Of a stretch of 64,000 nt of DNA, positions 1 through 8,884 are shown one piece after another (the stretch's first letter is position 1; each line of letters opens with the position of its first letter). This stretch comes from Mesorhizobium sp. 113-3-3 (GTDB lineage: Bacteria; Pseudomonadota; Alphaproteobacteria; Rhizobiales; Rhizobiaceae): NCBI RefSeq assembly GCF_016756495.1, contig NZ_AP023243.1, positions 6,390,501 through 6,454,500 on the forward strand. Reading direction: 5' to 3'. The position numbers and the translations under genes were made by a program. The notes below the pieces were generated by a model. That model did not search any database, had not been told where the DNA came from, and worked only from the letters and a program-made list of their open reading frames with translations.

Positions 1-280
1 CAAGGTGCGGCAACTCAATCGCACGATCGCGCAGTTTTCCTATCGCATGACCATCGGCCAGGATCGCTCTAGCGACGACCTGATCCGCGCCCATGGCGCG
101 ATCGTGCCGACCATCACCACTAGAGTGCGGCGACTTGGGAAAGAGGTGCATATCATCTGCCGGAATGTTTTCGGTCCCCGGCCGAGGTTATCTCAATACA
201 TCGACACGCCTGAAAAGGCCGCGCGCCTTGAGGCCAGGATGGCTGCTACATCGAGCCACGCGGACCCGATCCTCGAATGA
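1..280 (+). CDS. possible 3' end of an unrecognised gene (partial)
   Basis: The reading frame is open from the first base of the window to a TGA at 278-280, so this could be the tail of a gene starting outside. I do not recognise the family. The translation is basic in its first half and lacks membrane segments or a known motif. No downstream gene is coupled to it. It could equally be degraded DNA, since the next kilobase also lacks a convincing gene. Confidence 0.25.
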   Translation, partial: KVRQLNRTIAQFSYRMTIGQDRSSDDLIRAHGAIVPTITTRVRRLGKEVHIICRNVFGPRPRLSQYIDTPEKAARLEARMAATSSHADPILE

Positions 281-439
281 CCGGATTGATGGAAGAGCCT
301 TCCGTTTGCGCGGTGTTTTGGACTGCCGGGGTCAAATGCGACCATTCGCGGCATCACCGGAAGGCGACAGATGGTATTTCCCACCCAACCATGCCCGTAA
401 CAATCACGCGGTTTTGTCTCTCACGCGAGAACACCCCTG

Positions 440-601
440 ATGGAGAAAGCGAAGCTCTCCGAGTTGAAAAAGCTGCGACATCTCAACATCGAAACCTTGA
501 ATGGTCGGGTCATCAACATGATGCCGCTCTTGGGAGGACCGATCCTGGCACCTCTGGATTCCGAACCTCGATGGCACGCTGATGGAGATGTGTCCGGTTG
601 A
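440..601 (+). CDS. small hypothetical ORF (53 aa)
   Basis: An ATG ORF of 53 codons begins MEKAKLSELKKLRHLNIETL and ends at a TGA at 599-601. The amphipathic, leucine-spaced N-terminal half reads like protein. There is no clear Shine-Dalgarno site and no family I can name. It may be a fragment of a larger lost gene. Confidence 0.2.
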   Translation: MEKAKLSELKKLRHLNIETLNGRVINMMPLLGGPILAPLDSEPRWHADGDVSG

Positions 602-998
602 CGCCGCCCATTCGCCTATTGGGGAAAGAGTGCCGCCCGCGACGAAGACGTGTGCTTCGGCCTGCTCGAGATATTGTGGCAACGCGCGAGCTTTCCAGAC
701 GTTGTGCAGGCGTATTTGCTCTTGTCGGCGCGTACCTATTGTGGGTTCAAATCCAGCGTCAAAGACGCCAGTTGCGATTTGAGAGCGAATGGATCGCGCT
801 CAAACGCAAACGTGAGAACCTGGCGGCCCGCATCGGGCTTCCACACGCGCTCGCAGAGCTCAGCAGATATTGGGCTGCCTCGTTCGAGTCCTCGCGCAGC
901 CTGGTCGCAGCGTCGCGTGCTTCCGCAATCTCTGGAGAATCATTTGGAGTCGCCTGTATTTTCCTGGTCGTATATCCTAGCCGGCGCGACCGGCGAAG
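602..998. other. region without a convincing gene
   Basis: Several overlapping ORFs exist here. One plus-strand frame (TTG at 598 to 1185) encodes a hydrophobic stretch followed by a basic helical stretch. One minus-strand frame (759-1019) encodes a charged helical peptide. Neither has a supported start or recognisable motif, so I call no gene. Confidence 0.3.
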
Positions 999-1233
999 TT
1001 CGGCCAAGCGATCGGCCAAATCGACCTACCGATCGCAAATTCGTATATGCTATCAATGCGCTAAGCATAGCGAATATCGGCCATCATCGGCATCGGCATT
1101 GGCGTCGTCGATCAACCGTCTCGGTGAAGCTGAGGTAGCGCCTAACATCGGCCAAATGATCGGCCAGTTATGGGCGCTCAGCTAAAATTTCTGTTGACAT
1201 ATACGTACTTAGCGCGATCTAACATCGGCCAAT
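999..1233 (+). promoter_or_regulatory. cluster of ATCGGCCA(A) repeats upstream of the fic gene
   Basis: The octamer ATCGGCCA occurs at 1011, 1076, 1147, 1159 and 1224, and a variant TTCGGCCAA at 999. Two copies (1147 and 1159) are direct repeats 12 bp apart, about one helical turn. The 1224 copy ends one base before the fic start codon and lies just after the likely -10 element. All are in the same orientation. This looks like an operator array for a repressor, possibly the downstream protein itself (inference). Confidence 0.45.
1194..1223 (+). promoter_or_regulatory. predicted promoter of the fic gene
   Basis: A perfect TTGACA lies at 1194-1199. TCTAAC at 1218-1223, 18 bp further, is a plausible -10. 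Transcription would start close to the ATG at 1235, giving a very short or leaderless mRNA. One ATCGGCCAA copy sits between the -10 and the start codon. Confidence 0.45.
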
Positions 1234-1234
1234 C

Positions 1235-2422
1235 ATGGAAGAGACCGTACAGCGCATCGAGCCGGCGCGCCTGGAAGACGTTGCGGAGCCTATCTCCGAC
1301 GCGCTGGCTGAGCTGTCAGCAAGCTCGGCGGTTCTCGGCGCCAAGCTGCATCCGCGCACGGCCGCGAACCTGGCGGATCTCGTGCGCATCATGAACACCT
1401 ATTACAGCAACCTGATCGAGGGCCACAACACGCGCCCCCGCGACATCGAACGCGCCCTCGCCGGCGAATTCGACAAAGACCAGGAACGACGCAACCTGCA
1501 GGTGGAAGCCGCGGCCCATGTTCGACTGCAGGGGGAAATCGATCGCCTGGCCGCAGAGGGTCAGCTCCCAGAACCGGCTTCGCTTGATTTTTTGCGCTGG
1601 CTGCATGCGGAATTCTACCGTGACGCCGATGAGGCGATGTTGCGCATTCGCGGCGCAGACAGAGAATTCTTGATGGTTCCGGGTCGGTGGCGATCACAGC
1701 CCGAACATGATGTCACTGTCGGCCGCCACCAGCCGCCGTCAAGCGATCGCGTCGAAGCGTTCATGGAGCATTTCGCTAGCCGGTACCGCTTCCAACGTAC
1801 GGGCAAAGCGGCTAGGATATTGGCGATTCCGGCCGCGCATCATCGGTTCAATTACATTCATCCCTTCCCAGACGGCAATGGACGCGTCAGCCGCTTGATG
1901 AGTCACGCCATGGCCCATGAGGCAGGAATAGCCGCGCATGGGCTGTGGTCGATTTCCCGAGGCCTGGCGCGGGGTCTGGAAAGCCGCGGCGACTATAAAC
2001 GCATGATGGATCACGCCGACATGCCACGCCAAGGCGATCGCGACGGCCGCGGTAATCTTTCTATGCGGGCGCTGGCGGATTTTACCTTATGGTTTCTACG
2101 CGTATGTATCGACCAGGTCAGTTTCATGTCGAGCCTGTTCGATTTGAACCAACTAGCCCGGCGCCTGCAGCGGTTCGTTCAACGCTACGACCTGAAGCCC
2201 GAAGCTTTCCGGCTGCTCGAGGAGGCGCTTCTGCGCGGCGAGTTCGATCGCGGTGAGGCCTCACGTATCGCTGGCTTGCCGGAACGTACGGCCCGCCGCG
2301 TGTTTACCGAGGTGCTCGAGCTTGGCCTGCTTGCGTCCGATACCCCGAAAGGACCGGTATCGCTACGCTTCCCGGTCGACACGTTGGACGAACTGTTTCC
2401 TAAGCTATTTCCGGAAACTTAG
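1235..2422 (+). CDS. Fic family protein, class II, with C-terminal winged-helix-like region
   Basis: Fic-domain enzymes usually transfer AMP to a hydroxyl side chain of a target protein. The core motif HPFPDGNGR is at residues 209-217, with the catalytic His at 209, and matches HPFx(D/E)GNGR exactly. An inhibitory-helix motif S-x-x-x-E-G is seen at residues 58-63, upstream of the core, which defines class II Fic proteins that are self-inhibited until the helix is displaced. The last 70 residues read as a helix-turn-helix or winged helix (around [19 protein letters not shown]), so DNA binding is plausible. The ORF is 395 aa, normal for Fic proteins of this architecture. The ATG at 1235 follows a repeat-rich promoter. 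The target and any antitoxin are unknown. Confidence 0.9.
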   Translation: MEETVQRIEPARLEDVAEPISDALAELSASSAVLGAKLHPRTAANLADLVRIMNTYYSNLIEGHNTRPRDIERALAGEFDKDQERRNLQVEAAAHVRLQGEIDRLAAEGQLPEPASLDFLRWLHAEFYRDADEAMLRIRGADREFLMVPGRWRSQPEHDVTVGRHQPPSSDRVEAFMEHFASRYRFQRTGKAARILAIPAAHHRFNYIHPFPDGNGRVSRLMSHAMAHEAGIAAHGLWSISRGLARGLESRGDYKRMMDHADMPRQGDRDGRGNLSMRALADFTLWFLRVCIDQVSFMSSLFDLNQLARRLQRFVQRYDLKPEAFRLLEEALLRGEFDRGEASRIAGLPERTARRVFTEVLELGLLASDTPKGPVSLRFPVDTLDELFPKLFPET

Positions 2423-2441
2423 CGTCGCATAACTGCGCCTA

Positions 2442-2939
2442 CTGTTTCCCCGCCCCGGCGAGTTGCGAGCCGCCGGATAAGAAGAGTTCGACTTCAAAGG
2501 TTCGGTGTGGACCATCCCGGAAGCACGCATGAAAATGCGGCGGCCGCACCGCGTTGCACTTTCGAGGCAGGTCATCAAAATCCTGACCGATCTCAGAGAC
2601 ATTTCCGGCGGCGAGGCGCTGCTGTTTCCAAGTGTGCGATCGGGTTCTCGTCCGATTTCCGACAATACACTTAACGCCGCCCTGCGTCGCATGGGTTACA
2701 GCAAGAAAAAGCAGCGGCTCACGGTTTCCGAGCAACGGCATCAACTCTGTTGAATGAATGCGGCAAGTGGCATCCAGACGCAAGAGAGACAGCTGACCCA
2801 TATTGAAAAGAACGACGTTCGGCGCACTTACGCCAGGGCAGAGCACTGGGAAAAGCGCGTCAGTATGATGCAGTGGTGGGCCGATTATCTGGACGAAATT
2901 GGGTGCACGAAACCTGCAGTTGAACCCAAACAAGTGTAA
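2442..2939 (+). pseudogene. tyrosine recombinase (P4-type integrase) C-terminal remnant
   Basis: The C-terminal half of a phage/ICE-type tyrosine recombinase can be read only by switching frames. RPGELRAA is followed by an in-frame TAA at 2478, then WTIPEARMKMRRPHRV and RPISDNTLNAALRRMGY in the same frame. After about 2718 the frame shifts to give AHGFRATASTLLNECGKWHPDA, and later shifts again to NDVRRTYARAEHW, which holds the expected catalytic Tyr. At least two frameshifts and one stop make it non-functional. It is probably a relic of an earlier island integration next to the fix cluster. Confidence 0.85.
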
Positions 2940-3164
2940 CTGCAACCCCGTGTCCGCACCTATCGTGAACATGAACATCAGCTTTGCGTACGTTATGACA
3001 ATGGCCGCGTCTATGTTGGGGCGGAACCGGCGACGCAGTCCTTCGAGGGACAGGGGCTTTTCACAAATCTACGTCAAGCGGCTTAACTGGTTGTGGAGCT
3101 TCAATCGTTATTCCGAGTCGGCTGACGGGAGGCGTCAGCACAGCGTCAGGAACAGCGGTCTGGC
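2940..3164 (+). other. non-genic stretch with a short coding-like remnant
   Basis: A short plus-strand frame ending in TAA near 3084 reads NGRVYVGAEPATQSFEGQGL and looks like the end of a protein. No start or family can be assigned. No other signal was seen between the integrase relic and fixS. Confidence 0.25.
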
Positions 3165-3314
3165 TCAGCGTTCCGGCTTGTCGTCCCGGAGGATGCGCTC
3201 AGCGGCTCCGTCAAGATCCTCATATTGGCCACTCTTCAACGCCCACAGAAAGCCAGTCAGCCCCAGTGCGCCAAGAAATAGGGCGACTGGCATGAGGTAG
3301 ACGAGTATCGTCAT
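3165..3314 (-). CDS. fixS: FixS/CcoS, cbb3 oxidase maturation protein
   Basis: This 49-residue protein starts MTILVYLMPVALFLGALGLT, a single N-terminal membrane segment. A short charged tail follows (GQYEDLDGAAERILRDDKPE), the typical FixS/CcoS pattern. CcoS is needed to insert heme and copper cofactors into cbb3 oxidase. The ATG overlaps the fixI stop in an ATGA arrangement, indicating translational coupling. It is the last gene of fixGHIS. Confidence 0.93.
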   Translation of the reverse strand: MTILVYLMPVALFLGALGLTGFLWALKSGQYEDLDGAAERILRDDKPER

Positions 3315-5599
3315 GATGACCGCGCTGATGGGTGAATGCCGGAATGCGTTGCCGAAGAAGCCCTCGTCAGCTCGGCGAGCCTAAAGCCCTGCAGGCGCAG
3401 CGCGTTTCCGATGACCAGCAGCGATGAGGCCGACATCGCGATCGCCGCGATCAACGGCGTGACGTGCCCGAGAATGGCAATCGGCACGGCGACAGCGTTG
3501 TAGACGATCGCAATGGCGATATTCTGCCGGATCAGCCTTCCCGCTTGCCGCGAGACATCCAGCGCCAGGGGCACCGCCAGCAGGCTTTCGCGCAGGAACA
3601 CGAAATCGGCGGCGTTGCGGCCAATATCGGCGGCGGTTGCCGGCGCGATCGAGACATGCGCGGCAGCGAGGGCCGGCGTGTCGTTGAGCCCGTCGCCCAC
3701 CATCAGAACCTTGTGGCCCGCCCTGGCCAGCACCTCGATCCGCTCAACCTTGCCGGAGGGAAGCAGCGCCGGAACGAAACTCTCGATATCCAACGTCCCG
3801 GCAACCTCGCCGCAGGCATGGGCTATATCCCCGGACAGCATTTCGACCGACACGCCGGCATCCTTCAATTGCCCGACCGCCGCCTTGGCGTCGGCGCGCG
3901 TAGCGTCCTCGAACGTGAAGGAGGCGACGATCCTCCCATTCTTCGAGAGCACCGTCCCGCCATAGCCGCCATACTTGCCTTCGCCACCGGTCCGGGCTTT
4001 CCATCCGGCCCAGCCGCGCCGGCCAAGACGCCAGGTGCTGTCCGCGGTCGTCGCTTCGATGCCGAGACCCGGGTGCTCGCTGACGGCTTCCAGCTTCGGC
4101 TGGCCGGCAAAACCCGCGAATGCGGCGATCGCCTTCGAGAACGGGTGACGGGAGTGCGCCGCCATGTCGGCTGCGATCGCCAGCATCGCCGGATCGATGG
4201 TCGACGCGTTGACCAGCCTGGGCTGACCGAGCGTTAGCGTGCCCGTCTTGTCGAATACCGCCACGTCTATCGCGGCCAGGCGCTCCATGGCCGATCCGTC
4301 CTTGACCATCATGCCGGCTTCGAACAAGCGGCGCGCCGCGACCACTTGCACGATCGGCACGGCCAGACCGAGCGCGCACGGGCATGTGATGATGAGAACG
4401 GCGATCGCGATCGTCACTGCCCGGTGCCAGTCGCCGGTTACCGCCATCCAGCCAAGGAACGTCACGAAGGCGGTGAGATGGACCACCGGCGCGTAGAGCG
4501 CCGAGACACGGTCGGCGATCCGCCGATAGTGCGCACGACCACCTTCGGCGGCTTCCATCAGCCGAACCATTTCCGCCAGGAAGGAGTCCTTTGCGGCAGC
4601 GGTCGCTTCGATGGTCAGCGGGCCGGTAAGATTGAGCGTGCCGGCCTGAACCTGTTCCCCGGACGCCACGGTTTTCGGTGTGCTCTCGCCGGAAACCAGC
4701 GAGCAGTCGAGATCCGACGCGCCGCGAATGACCCTGCTGTCGACAGGCACCCTTTCGCCGGCGGCGACCAGCAGTTGCATGCCCGGTTCGATCTCGCCAA
4801 CCGGCAGGTAGTCGCGCGCGCCATCGCCGCGCAGCACCATGGCGCCACGTGCGGCCAACTGGGACAGGCCTTTCACGGCGGTCCGTGCCCGTTCGCGCAT
4901 GACGTGATCCAGGGTGCGGCCGATCAACAGGAAAAACAGCAGGGATACGGACGCGTCGAAATAGGCGTGATCGCCATGATTGATCGTCTCGTAGAGGCTC
5001 ATGGCATAAGCGAGCGACACCCCAACCGCGATCGGCACGTCCATGTTCATGCGGCCGTGGCGCAGTGCATTCCAGGCCGAGCGGAAGAAGATGCCGCCGG
5101 CAAAGGTGAGCGCCGGGATGGCGATCAATGCAGAGACCCAGTGAAACAGGTCGCGGGTAGCACCTTCGGCGCCGGACCAGACCGAGACCGAAAGAAGCAT
5201 GATGTTGCCGGCGGCGAACCCGGCGACCGCGACCGCGCGGATCAGCTCGGCAAGCGTCTTGTCCTTCTTATCAGCGTCGGCTTCGAACAGGTGCGCCTGA
5301 AAGCCCAGCCGTCCCAGCGCGGCGACAAACGGAGGCACAGAGTCCCCACGCCACCGGATCGCGACCCGTTTCGTCGACAGGTTGACACGAGCGCCTTCGA
5401 CGCGATCGAGCCTTCCGAGAGCCGTCTCGATGGCCTGGATGCACGCCGCGCAGTGAACCGTCGGCACTGAAAGGTCGGTCTGCCAAAGATTGTCGCCAAG
5501 CGATCGGCTCGCCAACCTGATCTCCTGGCTAGACGGCAGGACCGATGTGGTACTGGTCAGATCCAGCGCCAGTTCCGCGCTGGGTGCACAACAGCTCAT
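3311..5599 (-). CDS. fixI: FixI/CcoI, copper-transporting P1B-type ATPase
   Basis: This 762-aa P-type ATPase supplies copper to the CuB centre of the cbb3 oxidase. An N-terminal metal-binding domain holds CAACIQAIE. The membrane ion-binding motif is TCPCALGLAVP, the phosphorylation motif DKTGTLTLG and the hinge motif GDGLNDTPAL. An extra MSCCAPSAE sits at the very N terminus. It overlaps fixH by 4 bp upstream and fixS by 4 bp downstream, so the operon is tightly coupled. All key residues are present. Confidence 0.96.
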   Translation of the reverse strand: MSCCAPSAELALDLTSTTSVLPSSQEIRLASRSLGDNLWQTDLSVPTVHCAACIQAIETALGRLDRVEGARVNLSTKRVAIRWRGDSVPPFVAALGRLGFQAHLFEADADKKDKTLAELIRAVAVAGFAAGNIMLLSVSVWSGAEGATRDLFHWVSALIAIPALTFAGGIFFRSAWNALRHGRMNMDVPIAVGVSLAYAMSLYETINHGDHAYFDASVSLLFFLLIGRTLDHVMRERARTAVKGLSQLAARGAMVLRGDGARDYLPVGEIEPGMQLLVAAGERVPVDSRVIRGASDLDCSLVSGESTPKTVASGEQVQAGTLNLTGPLTIEATAAAKDSFLAEMVRLMEAAEGGRAHYRRIADRVSALYAPVVHLTAFVTFLGWMAVTGDWHRAVTIAIAVLIITCPCALGLAVPIVQVVAARRLFEAGMMVKDGSAMERLAAIDVAVFDKTGTLTLGQPRLVNASTIDPAMLAIAADMAAHSRHPFSKAIAAFAGFAGQPKLEAVSEHPGLGIEATTADSTWRLGRRGWAGWKARTGGEGKYGGYGGTVLSKNGRIVASFTFEDATRADAKAAVGQLKDAGVSVEMLSGDIAHACGEVAGTLDIESFVPALLPSGKVERIEVLARAGHKVLMVGDGLNDTPALAAAHVSIAPATAADIGRNAADFVFLRESLLAVPLALDVSRQAGRLIRQNIAIAIVYNAVAVPIAILGHVTPLIAAIAMSASSLLVIGNALRLQGFRLAELTRASSATHSGIHPSARSS

Positions 5600-6093
5600 T
5601 GCAGCGCTCCTTGCGAAATCATGATCCGGCGAACGTCGCGATAGGGCTCTGTCAGACCGGCATCGGCGTCGACTTCGACGATCCAGACGCCATCCCTTGG
5701 CAAGTGCTGCGCGGCAAATTCCTGGTCCGAGACGAGGGCGAGAGTGACGGCCTTGTCCCCAGCCTCGTAGGCGGAATGACGAAACAGTATCTTGACGCCA
5801 TGCAACGGGACCGGCTTGCCGGTGGCATCGCTCAAGCTGTAGCGGACCTCACCCCGAGCGATCGTCAGTTTGCCGGTCCAGCCGAGTGCCGCCTGCGCGC
5901 GCCCTTCCTCGGCCTTTCGGTTGAATTGCTGGCTGGCCACATAGGTGTTCTCGACGACAAGGCCGGTCCAGCTCGTACTGGCGAGTGTCGCCATCGTGAG
6001 ATTGACCGCGATGATCACGCCGAAAAAGCCGAGAATGGTGAGCAGCATGTGCCTGCCGGTGAACTCACGCGTCTTTTGCGTATTGGTGCTCAT
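5596..6093 (-). CDS. fixH: FixH, cbb3 oxidase assembly protein
   Basis: This 165-aa FixH-family protein has one membrane segment near residues 18-38 (LLTILGFFGVIIAVNLTMAT) and a periplasmic domain. The YVASQQFNRKAEEGRAQAAL stretch is characteristic of the family. FixH is required with FixG, FixI and FixS to build the cbb3 oxidase in rhizobia; its exact chemistry is not settled. It overlaps fixG and fixI by 4 bp on each side. Confidence 0.93.
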   Translation of the reverse strand: MSTNTQKTREFTGRHMLLTILGFFGVIIAVNLTMATLASTSWTGLVVENTYVASQQFNRKAEEGRAQAALGWTGKLTIARGEVRYSLSDATGKPVPLHGVKILFRHSAYEAGDKAVTLALVSDQEFAAQHLPRDGVWIVEVDADAGLTEPYRDVRRIMISQGALQ

Positions 6094-7661
6094 CTGGCGA
6101 TCTCCGGTGCGTTGAAGGTGGCGGTGTATTCGTCCGATTCGAAGCTCGCTCTGTCCTCGACGCGGAACTTGAAGGTTTGTGCAGCGTGCCGAACCTCACC
6201 CGCTGGCTGGCGCACGAAGACCTTCAGCATGTTCAGCCGGTCGGGTTCGACCGCGATGGCGAACAAGCGAGCTGCCGGCAGATCACTGCCGACGACGCTC
6301 ATTTCGGCTCCCTGCAAGCCCTGCATCGTGACGACGATCGTCCTTGGCTCGGGGATCATGTTAAGCAGCTTGACGGTGTAACCGTTGCGGATCGAGCCGT
6401 CGGACAGGGTCACGAATTGCGGATTGCGGTCGTGCAGGACGTTGATCTCGAGTCGGTCGCGCGTCAGCAGCGAATAGATCAAGGCAAGCCCGACCGCCGT
6501 CCACGCGCCCATGTAGAAGAAGGTCCTCGGCCGGAAGATCTTGCTAATATGGAAATGCGCCAACCTGGCGGAAAATGTGCTGTCGGCCGTTCTGACGAGT
6601 GAAGGGTTCACCCGACCGGAGCCGCCTGCGGTCGCCACCGCCATGTTGGCGTTGTAGTCGGACAGCGTCGCATAGGAGATCAGCCCGCGCTCCTTGCCGA
6701 GCTTGTTCATGACGCCGTCGCAGGCATCAAGGCACAGCGCGCAAGTGATGCATTCGAGTTGCTGGCCGTCGCGAATGTCGATCCCCATCGGGCAGACTGC
6801 GACACAGGCATTGCAGTCGACGCAGTCACCGACCGGCTGCCCCGCAGCCTGGACCTTCTTGGCGTGCCGCGAACGAGGTTCGCCACGCCAGTCATTGTAG
6901 GTCACGGTGAGCGAATTCTCGTCGAGCATGGCAGCCTGGATGCGCGGCCACGGGCACATGTAGGTGCAGACCTGTTCCCGCATCAGCCCGCCGAACGTGT
7001 AGGTGGTCGCTGTCAGCACGGCGATGGTGACGTAGGCGACCGAAGCGGCGGTGCGGTTGAATACGTCGCCGATCAGCGTCGGCGCATCGGCGAAATAGAG
7101 GATCCAGGCGCCGCCGGTAGCTGCCGCTATGACCAGCCAGATGGCGTGTTTCGACACACGCAGCACCAGTTTGCGCGCGGTCCAGCGGCCGGCGTCGAGC
7201 TTCATGCGAGCGTTGCGATCGCCTTCGATCGCCCGCTCGACAACTAGGAAAAGATCGACCCATACCGTCTGCGGGCAGGTATAGCCGCACCAGGCGCGGC
7301 CGACGGTGGACGTGATCAGGAAGAGGCCGATGCCGGCCATCATCAGAAGGCCGGCGACATAGTAGAATTCCTGCGGCCATATCTCGATGAAGAAGACGTA
7401 GAAACGGCGGTTGGCAAGATCGATCAGCACGGCCTGATCAGGAGCAAACGGACCTCGATCCCAGCGCAACCAGGGCATCAGATAATAGATGCCCAGCGTG
7501 ATCGCCATCACCAGCCATTTGAAGCGGCGAAAGCTGCCCGAGGCGCGTTTAGGGAAGATTTTCTTGCGCGGAGCATAGAGCGGCTGTCGTGTCTTGGCGG
7601 AGTTGACCGCTTTTGCCTCGAGCCGCTCCATCTGCGTTTCATCCAGCACGTGCATCTCCAC
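6090..7661 (-). CDS. fixG: FixG/CcoG, membrane ferredoxin-like cbb3 oxidase accessory protein
   Basis: This 523-aa membrane protein carries two 4Fe-4S cluster motifs, CVDCNACVAVCP and CITCALCLDACD. It also has the early CGYTCPQTVW and CTYMCPWPR motifs and several membrane segments in the first half. In other bacteria CcoG reduces copper for oxidase assembly. The frame opens with GTG at 7661, with ATG at 7655 and a GTG at 7649 that has a well-spaced GGAG, so the exact start is uncertain. It is the first gene of fixGHIS, 197 bp downstream of fixP, and has its own anaerobox-like site. Confidence 0.95.
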   Translation of the reverse strand: MEMHVLDETQMERLEAKAVNSAKTRQPLYAPRKKIFPKRASGSFRRFKWLVMAITLGIYYLMPWLRWDRGPFAPDQAVLIDLANRRFYVFFIEIWPQEFYYVAGLLMMAGIGLFLITSTVGRAWCGYTCPQTVWVDLFLVVERAIEGDRNARMKLDAGRWTARKLVLRVSKHAIWLVIAAATGGAWILYFADAPTLIGDVFNRTAASVAYVTIAVLTATTYTFGGLMREQVCTYMCPWPRIQAAMLDENSLTVTYNDWRGEPRSRHAKKVQAAGQPVGDCVDCNACVAVCPMGIDIRDGQQLECITCALCLDACDGVMNKLGKERGLISYATLSDYNANMAVATAGGSGRVNPSLVRTADSTFSARLAHFHISKIFRPRTFFYMGAWTAVGLALIYSLLTRDRLEINVLHDRNPQFVTLSDGSIRNGYTVKLLNMIPEPRTIVVTMQGLQGAEMSVVGSDLPAARLFAIAVEPDRLNMLKVFVRQPAGEVRHAAQTFKFRVEDRASFESDEYTATFNAPEIAR

Positions 7662-7759
7662 TCGCGCGCGGCCTATGACATCGTTGTGCGACGGACTTGT
7701 CAGCTTCGACAGACGTCCGGTCTGCAGTGAGCCCGCTTCGCCGTGTGGGCCGCGCCGCC

Positions 7760-7773
7760 TTGCTGCAGGTCAA
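7760..7773 (-). promoter_or_regulatory. FixK/FnrN box (anaerobox) upstream of fixG
   Basis: TTGCTGCAGGTCAA is a dyad matching TTGAT-N4-ATCAA at 8 of 10 positions. It lies about 100 bp before the fixG start, a usual distance for FixK/FnrN activation. The site is seen in the sequence; the regulator is inferred. Confidence 0.6.
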
Positions 7774-7795
7774 TCGCCGCATGCCGGAATGGTGT

Positions 7796-7821
7796 CGGGG
7801 CCCGACTCGTGCCGGGCCCCG
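7796..7821 (-). terminator. GC-rich hairpin after fixP
   Basis: A perfect 9-bp stem (CGGGGCCCG / CGGGCCCCG) with an 8-base loop begins 38 bp after the fixP stop. There is no T-tract, so it may act as a weak terminator or an mRNA 3' stabiliser. Confidence 0.5.
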
Positions 7822-7858
7822 TCGCTTGGCGGGGAGGGCCGAGAATAGGCTTCCGTTC

Positions 7859-8722
7859 CTATTCTCCGCCGCCAAGCGAATGGACATAAACCGCAAGTTC
7901 CTTAACCTTGGTCTCGCCGAGACGCCCGATCCAGGCCGGCATGACACCGTGCTTCGGCGCGCGGACTTGGACGGCGATGGCTGTCTCGCCGGGTGCGTAG
8001 AGCCAGATCGCATCGGTCAGATTGGGCGCGCCGAGCTCTTTGTTGCCTTTCGCATTATCGCCATGACAGGCGACGCAGTTTTCCGCGAATACCTTGGCGC
8101 CGGGCTCGATAAGACTTGCATCCTGGACCTTGCCCGAGAGGCTGGCGACATAGGCGCCGACCTGTGCGATCTGTTCGGGCGTGATGATGTCACCGAAGGG
8201 GGGCATTTCCGACTGCCGAGTATCTGGGTCGGATGCGAAACGGATGCCGTGCGCGATCGTTTGCTGGATCTGCTCGGTCGTGCCGCCCCACAGCCAGTCA
8301 TCGTCGTTCAGGTTTGGAAAGCCCTTCGACCCTTGGGCGCCCGAGCCGTGGCATTGCACGCAATTGACCTTGAAGGTAGCTCCGCCGGCCGCTACCGCGA
8401 ATTCACGCAGCGCGTCGTCGGCTGCGATCTCGGATACGGTCTTCTGCTGGATGGCCGCGACATATTTGCCCTTGGCGGCTTCGGCAGCCGCCAGCTCAAT
8501 CTTGACAGCGTTGCGGCTAGAATAGCCAAGCACACCCTTGGTCGCGGAAGACAGCATCGGCCAAGCCGGATACGCAATTGTATAAGCCACCGCCCAAGCG
8601 ACGGTGATGTAGAAGGTTATCACCCACCATCGGGGCAATGGGTTGTTGAGTTCCCTTATCCCGTCCCATTCATGACCGGTCGTTGAGATGCCCGAGACTT
8701 CATCGATATGCTCGCTGCTCAT
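7859..8722 (-). CDS. fixP: FixP/CcoP, diheme cytochrome c subunit of cbb3 oxidase
   Basis: This 287-aa protein has one N-terminal membrane segment (WWVITFYITVAWAVAYTIA) and two cytochrome c motifs, CVQCH and CVACH, each with a downstream Met ligand region (SEMPPFG and GVMPAWI). It passes electrons to the FixN catalytic subunit. Length and domain order are standard. It starts 2 bp after the fixQ stop. Confidence 0.97.
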   Translation of the reverse strand: MSSEHIDEVSGISTTGHEWDGIRELNNPLPRWWVITFYITVAWAVAYTIAYPAWPMLSSATKGVLGYSSRNAVKIELAAAEAAKGKYVAAIQQKTVSEIAADDALREFAVAAGGATFKVNCVQCHGSGAQGSKGFPNLNDDDWLWGGTTEQIQQTIAHGIRFASDPDTRQSEMPPFGDIITPEQIAQVGAYVASLSGKVQDASLIEPGAKVFAENCVACHGDNAKGNKELGAPNLTDAIWLYAPGETAIAVQVRAPKHGVMPAWIGRLGETKVKELAVYVHSLGGGE

Positions 8723-8724
8723 GA

Positions 8725-8874
8725 TCAGTCGTCCTTGAGTGGAATCTGGGCGGCTTGATCGGCCTGTGTTTTGCCGCCGGGACGCAAGGCAAAGGCAATG
8801 CAGCCGACGTAGAAGAGCGCCATGGCAAGCAGACCCCAGCTGTCCGCGAATTCCCGCATCAAATTATAGCTCAT
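8725..8874 (-). CDS. fixQ: FixQ/CcoQ, small cbb3 oxidase subunit
   Basis: This 49-aa protein begins MSYNLMREFADSWGLLAMAL, with one membrane helix followed by a short soluble tail, the usual CcoQ form. I chose the ATG at 8874 because it gives the family's normal N terminus; the frame is open further upstream into fixO. CcoQ stabilises the oxidase complex. It lies between fixO and fixP. Confidence 0.93.
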   Translation of the reverse strand: MSYNLMREFADSWGLLAMALFYVGCIAFALRPGGKTQADQAAQIPLKDD

Positions 8875-8884
8875 TGCGTCCCCC

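Noticed and set aside
2439..2978. minus-strand ORF of 179 codons
   Set aside because: It is the shadow of the integrase pseudogene, whose plus-strand fragments match a known family.
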